Origin: Metaphire vulgaris
Lineage: Eukaryota; Annelida; Clitellata; Crassiclitellata; Megascolecidae
Length of the DNA stretch: 64,000 nucleotides
Direction of reading: 5' to 3'
Assembly: GCA_018105865.1 (NCBI GenBank)
Contig: CM030833.1
Coordinates: 15,319,381 to 15,383,380, forward strand
The position numbers were made by a program, and so were the translations under genes. Below are positions 34,343-48,714 of the stretch, one piece after another (position 1 is the stretch's first letter; each line of letters opens with the position of its first letter). Below the pieces are notes generated by a model. It saw only the letters and a program-made list of their open reading frames with translations. It was not told the DNA's origin and searched no databases.

Positions 34343-35062
34343 AGTTGCTTTCTGCCAGCTCATTAGCGGCAATAGCTAGACACAAAACTTTTCCATTTAT
34401 CTTTTCCGCTGTTATAGTCTCATTCCATCTATTATTGTTATCTTATATCTTTCAAAGTCTTCTTTGATGTTATCTATCCACTTTTTCTTGGGCCCTCCTC
34501 TTCATTATGCTTCATTATACCACATTCAACGAAACGAGAAAGAATTAAGAATAAAACAAACATTATGCAAATATTGATACGGAGAAAAATGCCAGTAAAG
34601 ATGAGCGTAAATCAAGCAGGAGTATTATGAAAAGTCTGATGACTTTAATAATGCTGTTTCAATGCAAATGTTAAAGTGAAGTGCCGGTTTTTTGAATTAG
34701 CACATATTTGCAGGATGAAAGACAAAATAGACTGGTTGAAGAAGAATCATGCTGGGAACAATGGATGGAGAAAATCGAAGAGGGAGACTGAGAAGAGAGT
34801 GGTTGGATGATATCCATTGGCTGTAATTGTAATGTAATTGTAATTGCAAAAAATTAAAAATGTAATTGTAATTGCGTAATTGACCCATGTCTGCTTTCAA
34901 AGTCTTCTTTGAGAATGGGGAACGCGGAGCTTAAGAATAAACACTGAACAAATATTGAGCGACAAAGGACCGAGAAAGATGGAGACAAACTGTGAATCAG
35001 GCTGTCGAAAATCGAAGAGGAAGACTGAGAAGAGGTGGTTGGATGATACCCATGGAGCTGGA

Positions 35063-35093
35063 TGATGATGATGATGAGAAGATGATGATTGTC

Positions 35094-35168
<75 letters not shown>
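35063..35168. repeat. (GAT)n microsatellite
   Basis: About 105 bp of GAT with one GTC interruption at 35090. Confidence 0.95.
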
Positions 35169-36133
35169 ACCATGTGCACATTCAAATATCGTAAACTTTT
35201 ATGAACTATTTTCTCTTAATTTATTTTTCCATAAAGAGTAAACAGAGAATATTTTTAAAATATAGTCAAAGAAATCATGCAATCATGAAATCGCCTGGGT
35301 CATTGAGTCACTAACACCTTAGGAAATGAAAAAAAAACATAGATATAAGGGGGATTTACGACAGAAGTTGACTGCGGGCGAGAATTAAGTGCTGACGACC
35401 AGCGTGAAAACCGAGATCATGCGCGGGACGCGGAGAAGAACCCGGCGGATTGACTGCAGGCACACAGTCAGGTAGGCCTAATCTCAGTCCAACTAGACAA
35501 AGCAGAAAGAGCCAATGCATGCAAGACAAAGGAAGACTGTTAGCAAACAGGAAACTGATAAAGGCAAATGGAGATTCAAAGTCGATGACTTGAAACAACC
35601 GACATTACTTATAGAGCAGAGGCATTCAAGTAAACTTCACGAAGGGTCAAATTCTGTCATTATTGGTGTCCGAGGGGTAGGTGCAAAGATTTTTTAGCTA
35701 AAATAATTATAGTTCGTAAGTAATAGAAAACAGGTAAGTTGAAAACATGACATTTAAATACATTTTGTATATATGAGAAAAAGTTATTGATCACTTCAGT
35801 ATTTCACAGCCCCTGGCCGGTCTGCAGATCTGGCCCTCGGGTCGCCGGTAGAATACCTCCGACTTAGAAGCTGTTGAATTTCTTTGCTACTTAGCATACT
35901 ATACGTACAGTATTCTAGGTCTATTCTGTGTTCTTATCTTCGACGTCTGCAGTATACATGTAATGCATTTAGTATGGTACAGAATCTGCCAGCCGTTAAC
36001 GTCTTCTATTAGCCATGCATGCATTAGATGGTTTAGTTGTGCATGCAATATAGCACAGTGAATCAAGTATACTGTTATCAATGTCTCGGTTATTACTAAC
36101 CGCTGTTTTTTTAAAATAGTCAGTCACTTCCTG

Positions 36134-36295
36134 TTAATCGTGTCAGCCATACACTGTCTCCTTTTAGCCATGCACTGTCTCTGTTATCCACGCACTGTTT
36201 CCGTTAGCCATGCACTGTTTCCGTTAGCCATGCACTGTTTCCGTTAGCCATGCGCTGTTTCCGTTAGCCATGCACTGTTTCCGTTAGCCATTCAT
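36134..36295. repeat. 20-bp minisatellite
   Basis: About seven to eight copies of TTTCCGTTAGCCATGCACTG; the first copies are diverged (TCTCCTTTTAGCC, CTCTGTTATCCACGCACTG) and the last ones almost identical. Confidence 0.9.
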
Positions 36296-36740
36296 GCGAT
36301 TCCGCGTTTTGCATATAAGCTTAGGCCTAATGCAGCGGAGGTTTCTTCTAATTGAACGACACGATCGTTGGTATTCATGAGATAATGATGGTGGACACAG
36401 TTGGAGGATCTTGTGGTGAAAGCCGACCGCCCACACCATGCAGCCTCTATTCCCTGTTCCCATGACATTTCCCATCAGATGCCTTCTGAGGGAATGAAAT
36501 TAGTCGAAGGCAAAACGAAGCGAATGAAAGAAAGAAAATGCGACGAAGAAGATCGATGAGATGAGGTTTGCATTGAAAACAATTCGGCATCGATGACTTC
36601 ACACATCACGAGAAGACAATTGTGCTAGAAAGAAATATTAGGTCCTATATGATTGAGATGGAGATGAAACTAGGCCACATGGTTGAGTTATTGAGATGAG
36701 ATGAGAGAGAGAGAGAGAGAGAGAGAGATCGGCGAGAATA

Positions 36741-36862
<122 letters not shown>

Positions 36863-37319
36863 TAGAATAATAACAATAGCATTCTGAAAACATTTTACCC
36901 AGTTACCAAGTGTTGATATTGATAACATTTTGTGATCAAACGAATTGAACAGCTGTGTAGTTAGTAAATCAGCACAAGGATCCTATATAATCAATCGAGA
37001 AATCTGAAAGAGTGATCAAAGACTTCTAAGTGACATGACGTTTAAATTAAAAAGAGATTAAAGTCCTAAAGACTTTTAAATCGATTCGTTTGAGAAAAAA
37101 CAACATTTATTTTGGTCGATTCTATAGGTTAACACTAAGATGCAGTATAGATTGTCTATGTGCGATTCTGAAGGCGTGTTTTAAGCAAGGCCGGACATCC
37201 AGAATCAGAGCTCAACTCTATAAAATGATTACACCGCCATTGCATTGAAATAAGGCTGCAGATGGATACAACTAGAGCTGCGACTTTGTCAATATTCATA
37301 TAGAGCAGTCAGAATACTA

Positions 37320-37610
<291 letters not shown>

Positions 37611-38039
37611 GTTACTTTTGGTTTTCTCTCGTTTAAGGCAATAAAAGTACCGCTCAAACATGACATGATGAAAAGATCAGAATCCTCTTTTTGGGGAAAG
37701 ACTAAACTGAGAAGAAAGGAATAGAGGATGACGATAGTATAGAGCTGAGAAAACATCTCTCGTGGAAGTAGAAGTGAATTTCGAGTTTCAGGCAGGGACT
37801 TTACGTTGTCTGCTGCGGGAACTCTGCATGCAATGTACCGGATATATCTTTGGGTCTCGCATATACACTCCATTCACTGCACGCTTCAGATCCGCAATAC
37901 AAAGCCATGGAACCATTTTAGCATTTTCATCATAAAAATCAAAGCACTATAGGCTCCCCCCGCCTCTCACCCGCTCCACGTCACCCGTTCACCCACCCCA
38001 TCGTCTCTTGCTATCGTGTCACTTATTCATATCCTGTGC

Positions 38040-38340
38040 GTTTCGGCGGCGGGTGTGTAAGTATCAGGGGCCACGTGAATCAGTCGTTTAACGCTGTAAA
38101 CAAGCCTCGGTGAATGCATAGATTTCCCTTTGACTGTTCCTCAGGGCGTCGTCGTATCAAGGCCCCGTGTATACAGGGAGAGGCCCCTTCTATCACTTCG
38201 ACCTTTGCACTCGCCTGCGACTGGACAACGACCGCGTCGTCATGGCAACCGGCTGCTGAGACAAGCGAAGCGAAGCGTCTCGAACACAGAGCGACCATCG
38301 GTGGGTGACATCAAGATACCATTGGACCACAGAATGTCTT
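38040..38340. promoter_or_regulatory. GC-rich single-copy island with a DR1-like motif
   Basis: Unlike the surrounding repeats this stretch is GC-rich and non-repetitive. 38199-38211 reads CGACCTTTGCACT, a nuclear-receptor DR1-like site nearly the same as 61111-61123. Function is inferred, not shown. Confidence 0.3.
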
Positions 38341-38436
38341 TACGACAACCGCCGCCTCCTTCTCCTCTTCCTCCTCCTCCTCCTCCTCCTCCTCCTTCGC
38401 ATTCTCCGCGTTAACCATAGGGCTACATATACAAAG

Positions 38437-38467
<31 letters not shown>

Positions 38468-38889
38468 GCCATACACATATTTTGCTATGCGCTATAGCTG
38501 ATACAATGCGTACGTATATATGATGCATTATGCATGTAATATTATGTGTATAAAATGCGTGTGTTCGCCTGGGCGTCTGTGTACAAAATATCCGAGAGAT
38601 TTTCATAAAAATCGTTGTTATCCACATTCATTTGCTTCTGCTGATCCTCTCCTATGCTAAAGTGTCAGACGTCTTACACGATAGAGATGAGACTCTATAG
38701 AAGGTAGCAATGTTGGCATGACTGTTTAATCATATAGCTTTCATGTTTACGCTTATAACTTCTGGACGTTTTCTGCATGCACCGATAATGTCATCTATAT
38801 ATAATCACTGATCGCATAAGTATTCAAAAGACCTCGAAATGCCATCTAACTATACTGCATGTGTATGCATATATATAAAAGATATATGC

Positions 38890-38927
<38 letters not shown>

Positions 38928-39272
38928 CTAGCAACAGCAAAGTACTTGTCTTAACGTAGGCATTGTGGACGAGTGCATCATCGGTCGATGGAGACGAATA
39001 AGAATGATAACGAGTCCACACATCCAAATATTACGTCATAAATATAGGCTTTCTTAATATTTCATCGCCATGGGGACAGATACCGAAATAGACTGCAAGA
39101 GCCCTCGCCCCCTCCCCGCCCCTTCTACGGCTGCATGGTCCCGTCCAACTGTACTTCATCGCCAGAAGGAGTCGGGTTTTATGCTTTCTATTTCCACTTT
39201 TACTTTCACCCTCTGACCCGTTGAATCGTTCGCCTGAAACCAGAAATAAAAACCGACGAACAGACAACAGCA

Positions 39273-39397
39273 CAGCCTCTCTCTCTCTCTCTCCAACTCC
39301 TCCTCCTCCTCCCTCTCTCCCCCCCTCCCTCCCTTCCTCCTCCCTTCTCTAAACGTTATTTGCCATCCTGCCACGTGCGAAGACCTTACTACAAGTC

Positions 39398-39474
<77 letters not shown>
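39273..39474. repeat. (CT)n tracts
   Basis: Short (CT)n at 39273-39292 and a 78-bp tract at 39397-39474. Confidence 0.95.
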
Positions 39475-39479
<5 letters not shown>

Positions 39480-39803
39480 ATATATGTATATATGTGTGTG
39501 TGTGTTTGTGTGTAGGCCTATATATAAGTTTTGCCAGAGTTGCAGACATTTTCTCTTTCCTCCCTATTTGCTCCTCCTCCTCCTACTCCATCGTCTCAAA
39601 TTTATCTCTTACTCTCTTACAACACATGTAGGCCTGCATGCATTTTGGTGAAATTCTTAATGTTGAGACCCGTTTTTCTCTCCCTCTCCACTCGCCTTTT
39701 GGTCGTTTTCATTTCTATTTATGGCACGAAGATTCACTTTTGTAAAGTTAAACCAACACTGAAACTACATTTTCAAGGCATTCTCGCATATATATATATA
39801 TAA

Positions 39804-39842
<39 letters not shown>

Positions 39843-39848
<6 letters not shown>

Positions 39849-41700
39849 GGGTGTGACACTATTACTTGTCCAATGAACGTTTATAGTGATAGATTGCTTT
39901 TATACAGTAAGGTGGTGGTTAATTGAAGAATTGATAATTGACAAATGCTTGTAGGCCTACATGTATATACAGCAGGACTTAAACTGTTCAAATTGGACAA
40001 TTTACAGAAGGTAATTTGAAGACGCTGTGTTTGCTGACTTTGCTCTCTCTCCGAAGTCCTTCCTTATACTCTTGTTTGCCACGTTACTGTCTTTAACGGC
40101 ATTTCGCAATGACCATTGTCACTTCTAATCTTCAAAATCTTGAAAATCTTCATAAGTATAGTAGCATCGACTCTCGGTCTATAAAGATGCGAATACTCAT
40201 CATCTACGTATTAGGCCTATAAGTGAAATATCATAATTTACCCAGGGCTACGGCACACTATAGCCATTTAATTGTCTTAAAAGCAGTCTAGAGTGAATTT
40301 TTTAAAGAATGTGTTTAATTTGCGCTAAACGTGAATATCTACTCAATATATATGGAATGAATCAAAACGGCTGAGGATGTAAACAAGACGAATGTTCCCA
40401 ACTAAATATTTATCGAACTTTAAAAAATCACGGATGTACTCGTTGTAAGAAAGAGAGGAACCTAAAAATAATGCACTTATGTAAAGGCACTCAAGAATGC
40501 ATATGTATAACACAAGCATGGACATGGGTCCATTTTGGTACCCAATCCATCATGATTGAGACCCAACCCATGCAGCCCACGATAGTATAATAGGCCTAAG
40601 GTTACTTTACCCACCGTAATACATTACAACTTCTTGACTTACCTCCTGCCCAACCCAATCAAAACCAATCCAACTCAACAAAGACATTGAAAGTAAAAAA
40701 TGAGAATTAAAAAACGACTACTTATAGCAATTTGATTAGCTGATTAATTACAATCATTGGTGCTAACTGCATGCAGGTTCTCGGATCTCAGTTCCCGCCC
40801 TCCAGACGTATATGCACGAAAGCATAGATTCTTGATTTTAGAATTTCTACATAAAAACTATAATTAGTGATAAAAGAGAACTGCTTTTGAAAAATGTTTT
40901 CACTTCTGGAAGCTCACCTGCAGTTTAAAACAAGCCCAATGCACCTTCGTTCGTTTTAGCACGTGCATACATGTTCCACCGCTCTGGTCCTGCAGTGAAT
41001 AAAGTATGCAGTCATCTGATTACCGAGACAGGACAAGTAATCAGACTTTAAGCAAGACATGCTTTAAGGTTATACTCTATGATGAAATAACAAGAAAATT
41101 CCTCAAAAAAAAAAAAATAACTGGTAAGATACTAACAAAAAGTCAGAACGCTCAAAATTCTCTAAACCTAAAAAAGTGTCAGGTGGTCATGCACCTGATG
41201 CTTTGGAATCCAGGGATTCGTAGACGTTATTCTAATCGGGGAACTTTGGATATCTCCTTTTCTATTCAGATTTCTTTTGAGATAAAGTTCATATAAGACA
41301 CTGTATTCACGAAGCGTTTGTCTCATATCAAATGCATAAAATGTAGTTTGACTTTTGAATTCAGGAACATTAAAATTAACCGAATTAACATTTAACTTGT
41401 AAGCTTATTGAGCAACTGCATAGTTTTCTGTTTTTCCCAGCAGAAAGTCTTATTGGTGTGAATGGCGGCCTTATAAACAGTATACGTCGAATGTATATGT
41501 ATATAGGGAAAGCACCGCGATTGAGTTGTCGGGTAAAATGATTTAATAAAGGCGATTTGCATTCGACTATAACAGACGAATATCCAGATTCCAGACTGCT
41601 ATAATTATAAATAAGGAATGCAAATTTAGATGCCGCTTTCTGTCATGCTTCTGATTCCTAGGCTACTCTTTCTCGCTTTCAATCGGGAAAAATGACAAAG
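39843..41700. other. A/T-rich intergenic DNA
   Basis: No exon, RNA gene or clear element except a degenerate copy of the CAGACATGGACATGGGT MITE around 40514-40690 (ATGGACATGGGTCCATTT, then AACCCA repeats). Confidence 0.4.
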
Positions 41701-41905
41701 AGGAGCAAGAAGAGGAGGGAGGGAGGGAAAAGGGAGGGAAAGAGAGATGTATTATAGCATTGTGGATTGATTGATGGATGGATGGGGTAAGGCAACGTCC
41801 AGATGGTCAGATGTCGGAAACGACTCTCGCTGAGTGATGTTGAGACAAAGAAGGAAGCAGATCAGTGGGAGCAACAGCAGAGATCGAAGCTCAATCGATG
41901 CTAAG

Positions 41906-41908
<3 letters not shown>

Positions 41909-41963
<55 letters not shown>
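41909..41963. repeat. (GA)n microsatellite
   Basis: 55 bp of GA followed by GACA-rich sequence. Confidence 0.95.
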
Positions 41964-41964
<1 letters not shown>

Positions 41965-42172
41965 GGACAGGCAGACAGACAGACAGAGACAAAGAAAGAG
42001 ACGGAGACAAAATTAGACTAAAACGATTCATAATTTGTGTGACATAGACAGAAATATGAATAAGTTGAAATGCTTGTGCCAGAATGAAATATGCAATAGA
42101 AGAAAAGACCAGGCCTATAAAGCAGCAGACAAAATAGATTCCATGAATAAATACCCATCAGCTACGGAGCAT

Positions 42173-42330
42173 GGTTCAGTGGCCTTTGCGCAGCGATTGG
42201 TCTGGAAGTCCTGAGGTCTAGGGTTCTAGCCTCGGACCGTTGACTTGGTACTCATTCGGTGGACGAAGATAATGTCTAGCAACGATGGGCATGGGCAGCT
42301 CTGATCTATGCATGATCCAGTCGACTCCTA
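42173..42330 (+). mobile_element. tRNA-derived SINE
   Basis: GAGCATGGTTCAGTGGCC gives an A-box-like block and GGGTTCTAGCCTCGG a B-box-like block about 40 bp later, followed by a non-tRNA tail (ACTCATTCGGTGGACGAAGA). Complementary acceptor stems are absent. Confidence 0.45.
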
Positions 42331-42589
42331 GTCACTATTATGCAACAGATGTTAAGCAATATGTGAGGGAAAGAGGAGGTGGAAGAGGAAGAGGAAGAAA
42401 AATGCATGGGAGAGAATGAGAAATTAACTAAATGAATGAATGAATGAATTTATCGGAAAAGAATGGACGAGGATTGCAGTCACGACGCATCTGACTTATA
42501 TGCATCGTGTCCTATACATGTACGTAACTTGTACAGATATGGTGTCGACACATCAGTCAGCGAATTCAGTGTAAAAGCCCGGCAATGCT

Positions 42590-43060
42590 GTGCCCTGCAA
42601 GCGTAATTAAATGCAGCCGCTCCTCCTCCTCCTCCTCCTCCTCCACCTTCTCCTCCTCCTCTTCCTCAGCCGCCGCATCGTACCTTAAATCTTCGGCGGC
42701 CGAGATTCATCGTCTGCCCGATCCCACTCCCCCTCCCCTCCCTCGCTCCGTCCACTTGAGTCGATACGAGCGCTTATCACGATGCTCTGCGGTGAACCAG
42801 ACATTAAGACGACGACGACGACGACGAGCAGCAGCAGCAGCAGCGACACCTGACGGCAGAAATATCACAGCCAATCAGACCGTCGAATATTCATAGCAGC
42901 ATTAAGCGATAAACCATCGTCATCATCGTCATCGCCGCCACCACCGCCAGTTCTGACAAATCGACAAAAAACTTTTCAACGTCATCATCGCCACAACCAC
43001 CACCACCATCATCGTCATCATCATCATCATCATCATCATCTTCTTCTTCTTCCTTCACTT
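42590..43060. other. Triplet-repeat-rich GC island
   Basis: CTC, GAC/AGC and CAT triplet runs (42611-42660, 42811-42845, 43005-43055) around a short unique GC-rich core at 42690-42790. The open frame through it is serine/arginine/alanine repeat translation and not supported as a gene. Confidence 0.4.
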
Positions 43061-43762
43061 AGGAAGTCGTCAAACTGACGCCATTGTCTTAGTGGCGTGT
43101 CACCAATGCTGCAAAGAAAAACAAATAATTATTCAGAAAATCTTTAGAAATTAAACAATAGCAGACATCACTTCTTCGAACAATATCCTATATAATTTTA
43201 ATACTTTGTTTCAACTGCTTACTGTCGCGTGGTCTGTTGTACTATTCGATGAACATGCAGGCTCAATGCTGTTGACAGAACCGAAGGGCTAGCACCTTCG
43301 ATTTTCATGGCATCGGTTGTCACCGCATGACCGACAATCTAGCACGCTAGAGACACTGGACAATCGCGTCGTCTGTCGCAGTCTCGGTCAAATCAGTTGT
43401 CACATCAAGTTTTAAATGTCATAGGCAGGCCTATATATTGCAGTAAGACGAAAAATATCACTTATTTTACGCCAAATATAGGAGGCCTCACCATAAAACA
43501 CATTTCAATGTGCACGATTTGAAGCAGAGCGATTGAATAAGAAACTATTCATGTCTCGGATTTCCATCGTCTTTTCCCCTTCATCCCTGCCGCCTCTTCC
43601 TTCCTTCCGCCTCGCCCTCGCCCATCTTCGCTATTCCTCTGCTAATTGTTCCCTTGTGCGTAGTAGCTAATTTAAATTCGACGGATGCCCTGGAGGACGT
43701 GATGGATCTATACGTCTCGACACGCAGGGTTCCTGTGTCGGTTCCTGTGTCTGTGCCTGTGT

Positions 43763-43878
43763 CTGTCTGTCTCTGTCTCTCTCTCTCTCTCTCTCTCTTC
43801 GTGAAATATCTCTCCACTTGAAAGCGCTCGTAATTCTTTCGTAAAAGCGTCCGATAATTGGGGTTGTGATCCCGAGTG

Positions 43879-43964
<86 letters not shown>

Positions 43965-44012
43965 TTCTCTCTCTCTTTCTCTCTTTCTCTCTTTCTCTCT
44001 TCTCTCTCTCTA

Positions 44013-44057
<45 letters not shown>

Positions 44058-44222
44058 CAGGCATTTTGCCCCTGCAGTCTCTCCATCCTCTCTCTCCCTC
44101 CCTTCCTACTCTCCTCCTCCCCTCCACCATATCCTCCTGCCCCCGCTTTCCTTTTTATCTTTCTCTTTCTCTGTCTCTGTCTGTCTGTCTCTGTCTATCT
44201 GTCTGTCTGTCTGTATATATAT

Positions 44223-44256
<34 letters not shown>

Positions 44257-44262
44257 ATATCC
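43763..44262. repeat. (CT)n and (TA)n microsatellite cluster
   Basis: (CT)n at 43775-43797 and 43881-44012, (TA)n at 44014-44053 and 44217-44261. Confidence 0.95.
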
Positions 44263-44779
44263 GTCTCCGTAAATCTTGTAATTGCATTTCGAGTTCCGCT
44301 CTGCGAACACTAAACCGACGAAGGCGGACGGACGGACGAAGGAAGGTCTCTGACCGGTCGCGAGGCTCGTCCCCTGCTCCGACCGCAGCAGCGGAGGATG
44401 CCTCCCCTGGGCCACCAGAGGGAGGGAGGAGGCGGCGACGGAAGGGGTCTGCGGTCGTGAGAACTCTCGCGATAGATTATGAGACGGTGCATGGCGAATA
44501 ATAGATTTCATGTCAGACGTAATACCCAGCATATTCCATGCATTACGCCCATTCCGTCTTCCATTGTCACTAATAGGGGCCGAATATTCCATCGCATCCC
44601 TTATCCATATACGCTGCTTCGCGCACGTCGACTGCGGTCAGGGGAATGTCTTTGTGTTTGACCCCTTCGACTCATGACCCAAGCCGCTGCCCGCATAATT
44701 ATACAGACATGCTGTCGATGTGTGTGTGGGGGGGGGGTGAAGTGCGGGCGAAGGAAATTTTTCCACCACTTCGATTCCT

Positions 44780-45430
44780 TGGATCTGGTCAGAACGGAAG
44801 GTCAAAGGGTCACGATGCACAGCCGCGTGAAATTCCACAACTCGCCGCCAGCACCAATTGAAATAGACGAATGAACAAACTATAGATAGCAAACAACACC
44901 CGCAAGCAATGCGGCTGCGGCGCCCGGGCATAAACCCGGGTTAAATGACTGCCTCCTAGCCTCACTCAACTTCGCCCTTTGGTCGTCGGGGGTGTAGACA
45001 CGAACGCCGTCGGAGGGCTGGTAATCCGCCAAACCATTTCCGAAATGTCATAGGTTACGACACGTCTTGGCCCTGGTGGCCCCCTATAATGTATATACTT
45101 TCTCAGGTCGAACCATTGAAGCGGCGATCGAAATTCCAAAACCCCGACGTCTTCGACCTTTGACCATCGCCACGACCTCCTCCGCTGCAGGTTTTGACAA
45201 ATATCGATGAAAATGTAACGCGCGGAAATTACAAGACGAAACAACAACTCTACCTTTTCCCTCATCTTGAGCCAGCTCTTTTGACCTCCCGCTGGCCCTC
45301 CACTCCCATTTAGTTTGACAAATGTAAAACTAACGAACGATCTATCGCCGATTCTCTTGCTTCCGGTGACCTTCACTTGACTTCCAGTCCTTTACACTCC
45401 TCACTTCAACGCACAATTTCAACTGGCGAG
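44780..45430. promoter_or_regulatory. GC-rich single-copy island with nuclear-receptor direct repeats
   Basis: 44799-44812 reads AGGTCA-AA-GGGTCA (DR2). 45154-45166 reads CGACCT-T-TGACCA (DR1, reverse orientation). A further half-site TGACCTTCACTTGA lies at 45367. The stretch is non-repetitive and open in one frame, but shows no recognisable domain. A COUP-TF cis-element is an inference. Confidence 0.35.
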
Positions 45431-45554
45431 GTTACTTGCAATGACACACATGTAGCCTACATAGGCATATACATCTAATTATGAGATCGGTTATCAGGTC
45501 CAGTCGGAGAGTGCAGTTGTTGGTCCCTCCCCCCCTCGTCCAAGTCCCCTAAGT

Positions 45555-45770
45555 TTGGGGAAAGATCATTCGCGCGTGGCAATCCCGCCCTGTGGATTAA
45601 CTCTCTTCCAGACAATGTGACTGGAGCAGTCTCAGCTGGACTATTCATTAGAAATTTGAAGACACATTTATTTAATATTGGATACGAACTGTGTTAAGCG
45701 CTCTTGTTGTAGGCCTTAGCCTTGTCTACTGCGCTATATAAATTGTCAATAAATAAATACATAAATACGA
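45555..45770 (+). mobile_element. LINE 3' end with ORF2 C-terminus
   Basis: In frame: ARGNPALWINSLPDNVTGAV, then FIRNLKTHLFNIGYELC and stop at 45694-45696, a typical CR1/L2 ORF2 tail. A GCGCTATATAAATTG 3' UTR and an AAATA-type tail follow. Confidence 0.8.
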
Positions 45771-45889
45771 CATTTCGGATACTAACACTTACATATAGCT
45801 CACTTCAGTCATCAAAACCCGTCTACCTTAGATAACTATTAACCCCTCAGCCTCCTCGACCCACACGTTCATCATCTTACCTCACTCTG

Positions 45890-46300
45890 TCACGCCCGCT
45901 GAATCAGACATCCACTGAAAACTTGCAACCGTGCCTTCTCATACGCCGCACCTGAACTTTGGAACTCGATCCCAGCTTCCTTCCGCAGACTTGGAGACTT
46001 TCAAACAATAAAATACGAATCCTCATTTCCTATAATTATCGCATTATCTCCTCAAGTCTTCAGGTCTAAGCTTAAATCCTTCACTTTTCTAAAATCATTT
46101 CCTCCATAGCTATAACAACCTACATGTATAGCCTCACTGCCCTTCGGATGTTGACTATTGTCTGGCTGATCATGTACCTTTCCCTTTCCCATGGCTATTT
46201 TAAGAAAGGCTGAGCGCCTAAGAATAAGCAGCTACTGTTGTGCTGCTTTCCAAGGCGCTATAGAAATCCACGAGATTTTACTTTACTTTACTGACTTACA
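45890..46300 (+). mobile_element. LINE 3' end with ORF2 C-terminus and tail
   Basis: Reads NRAFSYAAPELWNSIPASFR and, after a frame shift, SSQVFRSKLKSFTFLKSFPP and stop. The 3' UTR (CTTCGGATGTTGACTATTG ... CCACGAGATTTTAC) is the intact version of the element split at 22687-23330. Tail of TTTAC units. Confidence 0.8.
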
Positions 46301-46628
46301 ATGTACGATTCATGGTCTTTTATAAATGGTCTATTATAAACGTTACGTTTCACCCGAATGATCACCGTCTTAGCTCCGTTCCTTTTCTTCTGGAGACGTT
46401 GTGACGTCACTACCTGATGACGTCATCGATAGAGAGGCGATTGCGGCCGATGACTTTTGTTTGACCTTGTGATCAAGTATAATTTCACGAAAGCATGAAA
46501 CGAAGCAAGTTAACTTAACGTGTGTGGAGATGCTTAGAATCAAGCGTTGAGTTTGCGCTAGATAGATCTTTGTTATGTTTACGTGCCTGAAGGTCCGTCT
46601 GTAAGTCGGTTAGAGACAGCGAAGACTA

Positions 46629-46660
46629 TGACCTGCACAGACCAAAGGTCGCACAGGTCA
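46629..46660. promoter_or_regulatory. DR3 nuclear-receptor motif cluster
   Basis: TGACCT at 46629 followed by AGGTCG-CAC-AGGTCA at 46646-46660, a DR3. Such spacing can bind several nuclear receptors; no evidence of use. Confidence 0.3.
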
Positions 46661-46772
46661 CGCAGAGAAGCCATCGTTGTGGTTTGAACACACGACATCA
46701 CAGGTCCAAGCCAAAGATTGTTGACATTTAAAAGCACGCAGCAGTTTATATTAAGACATCAGATAAAACAGA

Positions 46773-46776
<4 letters not shown>

Positions 46777-46862
<86 letters not shown>
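46777..46862. repeat. (TA)n(GA)n microsatellite
   Basis: Compound tract followed by GACA/GA-rich DNA to about 47050. Confidence 0.95.
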
Positions 46863-46866
<4 letters not shown>

Positions 46867-47692
46867 AGAGAGAGCAGACGTACAGAGACAGAGGCAGACA
46901 GACAAATAGAACGAGAGAGAGAGAGGAGATAGAGACAGACAGACTGACAAACAACAGATAGAAACAGACAGAGACAGACAAAGAGAGAGAGACGGACAGA
47001 CATGCAGATAGACATGCAGACAGACAAACAGAGAGAAAGAGAGGGAGAGATGATATTCTTCATATATATAAAAAATACGCTATGATTGCCGGCAGCGTAA
47101 GCACTCCCTTCCCTCGCTAATTGAGACTTTTGCACCAGAAAGGACAGTGCGTTTTTATATGTAATTGACGTGGCATTTCCTCTATTTTAAATTTAGCCGG
47201 AGTAAAATTTCAGATACACTGTAGTCAAAAGGTCATCGGGTAAACTTACCAAGTCCATTGACAAGCTGACTAGGGAATGGACATGGACAGAGTTTATCAG
47301 GGGCTATAGAGGGAGCTAAGCTAACCATAAATATCCTCCACATTTTTTTGCTTCTTGCACAGGTGCAATGGTCATTTACCCCCTCCCCCCCATTATTAAC
47401 ATCCCAACAACCAACTTTTTCTGCCTCGTATCGAACAGCGTAACATCAGAACCGCCGAGAGAGGCAGAATTCTTGGGGGCCTTGAAGGATTGCGCGTGTC
47501 TCCTTCGGAGTCCTTCCTCCTTCAGCGTTCTGGAAGAAAAAAGTGTGGGAGCAAAAAAAGAGAGGCTATCACCACTTTTCTCATTTGATTGGAATATTTT
47601 TAAAATATTTTTGAGTTTCTTGAAATTTGTTATTAACTAATCAGACAGACGCAATATGTGCAATGATCTTTTTTGCTCGTCAGACTTCTACT

Positions 47693-47788
47693 CAGAGATG
47701 TAGCAAGTACACAATACTTCAAGTACAAGTACAAGTACCTGGCCTCCGAGTACAAGTACGAGTACAAGTACTAAGTACTACATCTCTG
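47693..47788. mobile_element. 96-bp MITE built from AAGTAC repeats
   Basis: Ends CAGAGATGTAG / CTACATCTCTG, perfect 8-bp target duplication CTTCTACT (47685-47692, 47789-47796). The body is almost entirely ACAAGTAC / GAGTAC units. Confidence 0.85.
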
Positions 47789-48448
47789 CTTCTACTGGCT
47801 GGAGTTTAACCTCCTAAGGACAACATCCAAACACCGCCGATGGGAGTATGGCAGAATAGCAGGCGGTGACTGTCTCAAATGCCAAAAAAGCACGCCTGTA
47901 GCTCTATGCTCCTATCTATTCGACATGAGTCATTCGACTTCATATTACGCAAACGACAACAGATCCAACTGAATTTGACATATACTGTAGTAACAATATT
48001 CCTTTTGATCAATTTTGACCAATTTCAAAGACAAATTATATATATATATATAACGATTATATGGTAATTACGAGACGACGGTGATGGTGACGACGATGAT
48101 GATGATGAAGATGATAACGTCGTTGATGACGATGCCGATGATGCTGATTACGCTGTGGATGTATGTATGTATGTATGTATATATATATATATATACAGTA
48201 TATATATATAATGCACTTGGTGTCGAGTTGATCTGAGCGATGAATATTCTTGAAATTTCGTCAGCGTTTTGCTCGTTTAATTACAATAATATCGGTTAAA
48301 TGCGTTGAATGCTGGCGACTGAAGATCCGCTTTGAAACCTTTTCACCATTCGTTTGCGTCTATACGCATTGTCAGCTGTTAAAATGCTCCATTGCCAAGG
48401 GTTAGTCATCTCGTCAAAATTATACAACAATCAGAATCCGTATAGCTT

Positions 48449-48590
<142 letters not shown>

Positions 48591-48714
48591 TGTTGACATC
48601 AATGGTGGCAATTGTTGTCGTATAGCAGTTATTATAGTAGAGGTGGTGATGATTGTTAGCCGATTGTCGGCTGCGGGTGATGAGGAGGACGAAGTGTTGT
48701 AGGTTTGTCATTTG

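Noticed and set aside
36134..36295. CRISPR-like repeat array
   Set aside because: Direct tandem minisatellite without unique spacers, in an animal genome.
42173..42260. Functional tRNA gene
   Set aside because: A- and B-box-like sequences are present but no cloverleaf with paired acceptor stem; better explained as a SINE head.
44966..45376. 136-codon minus-strand frame in a GC-rich island
   Set aside because: No recognisable domain and no matching splice sites; more likely a GC-rich noncoding island and listed as such.
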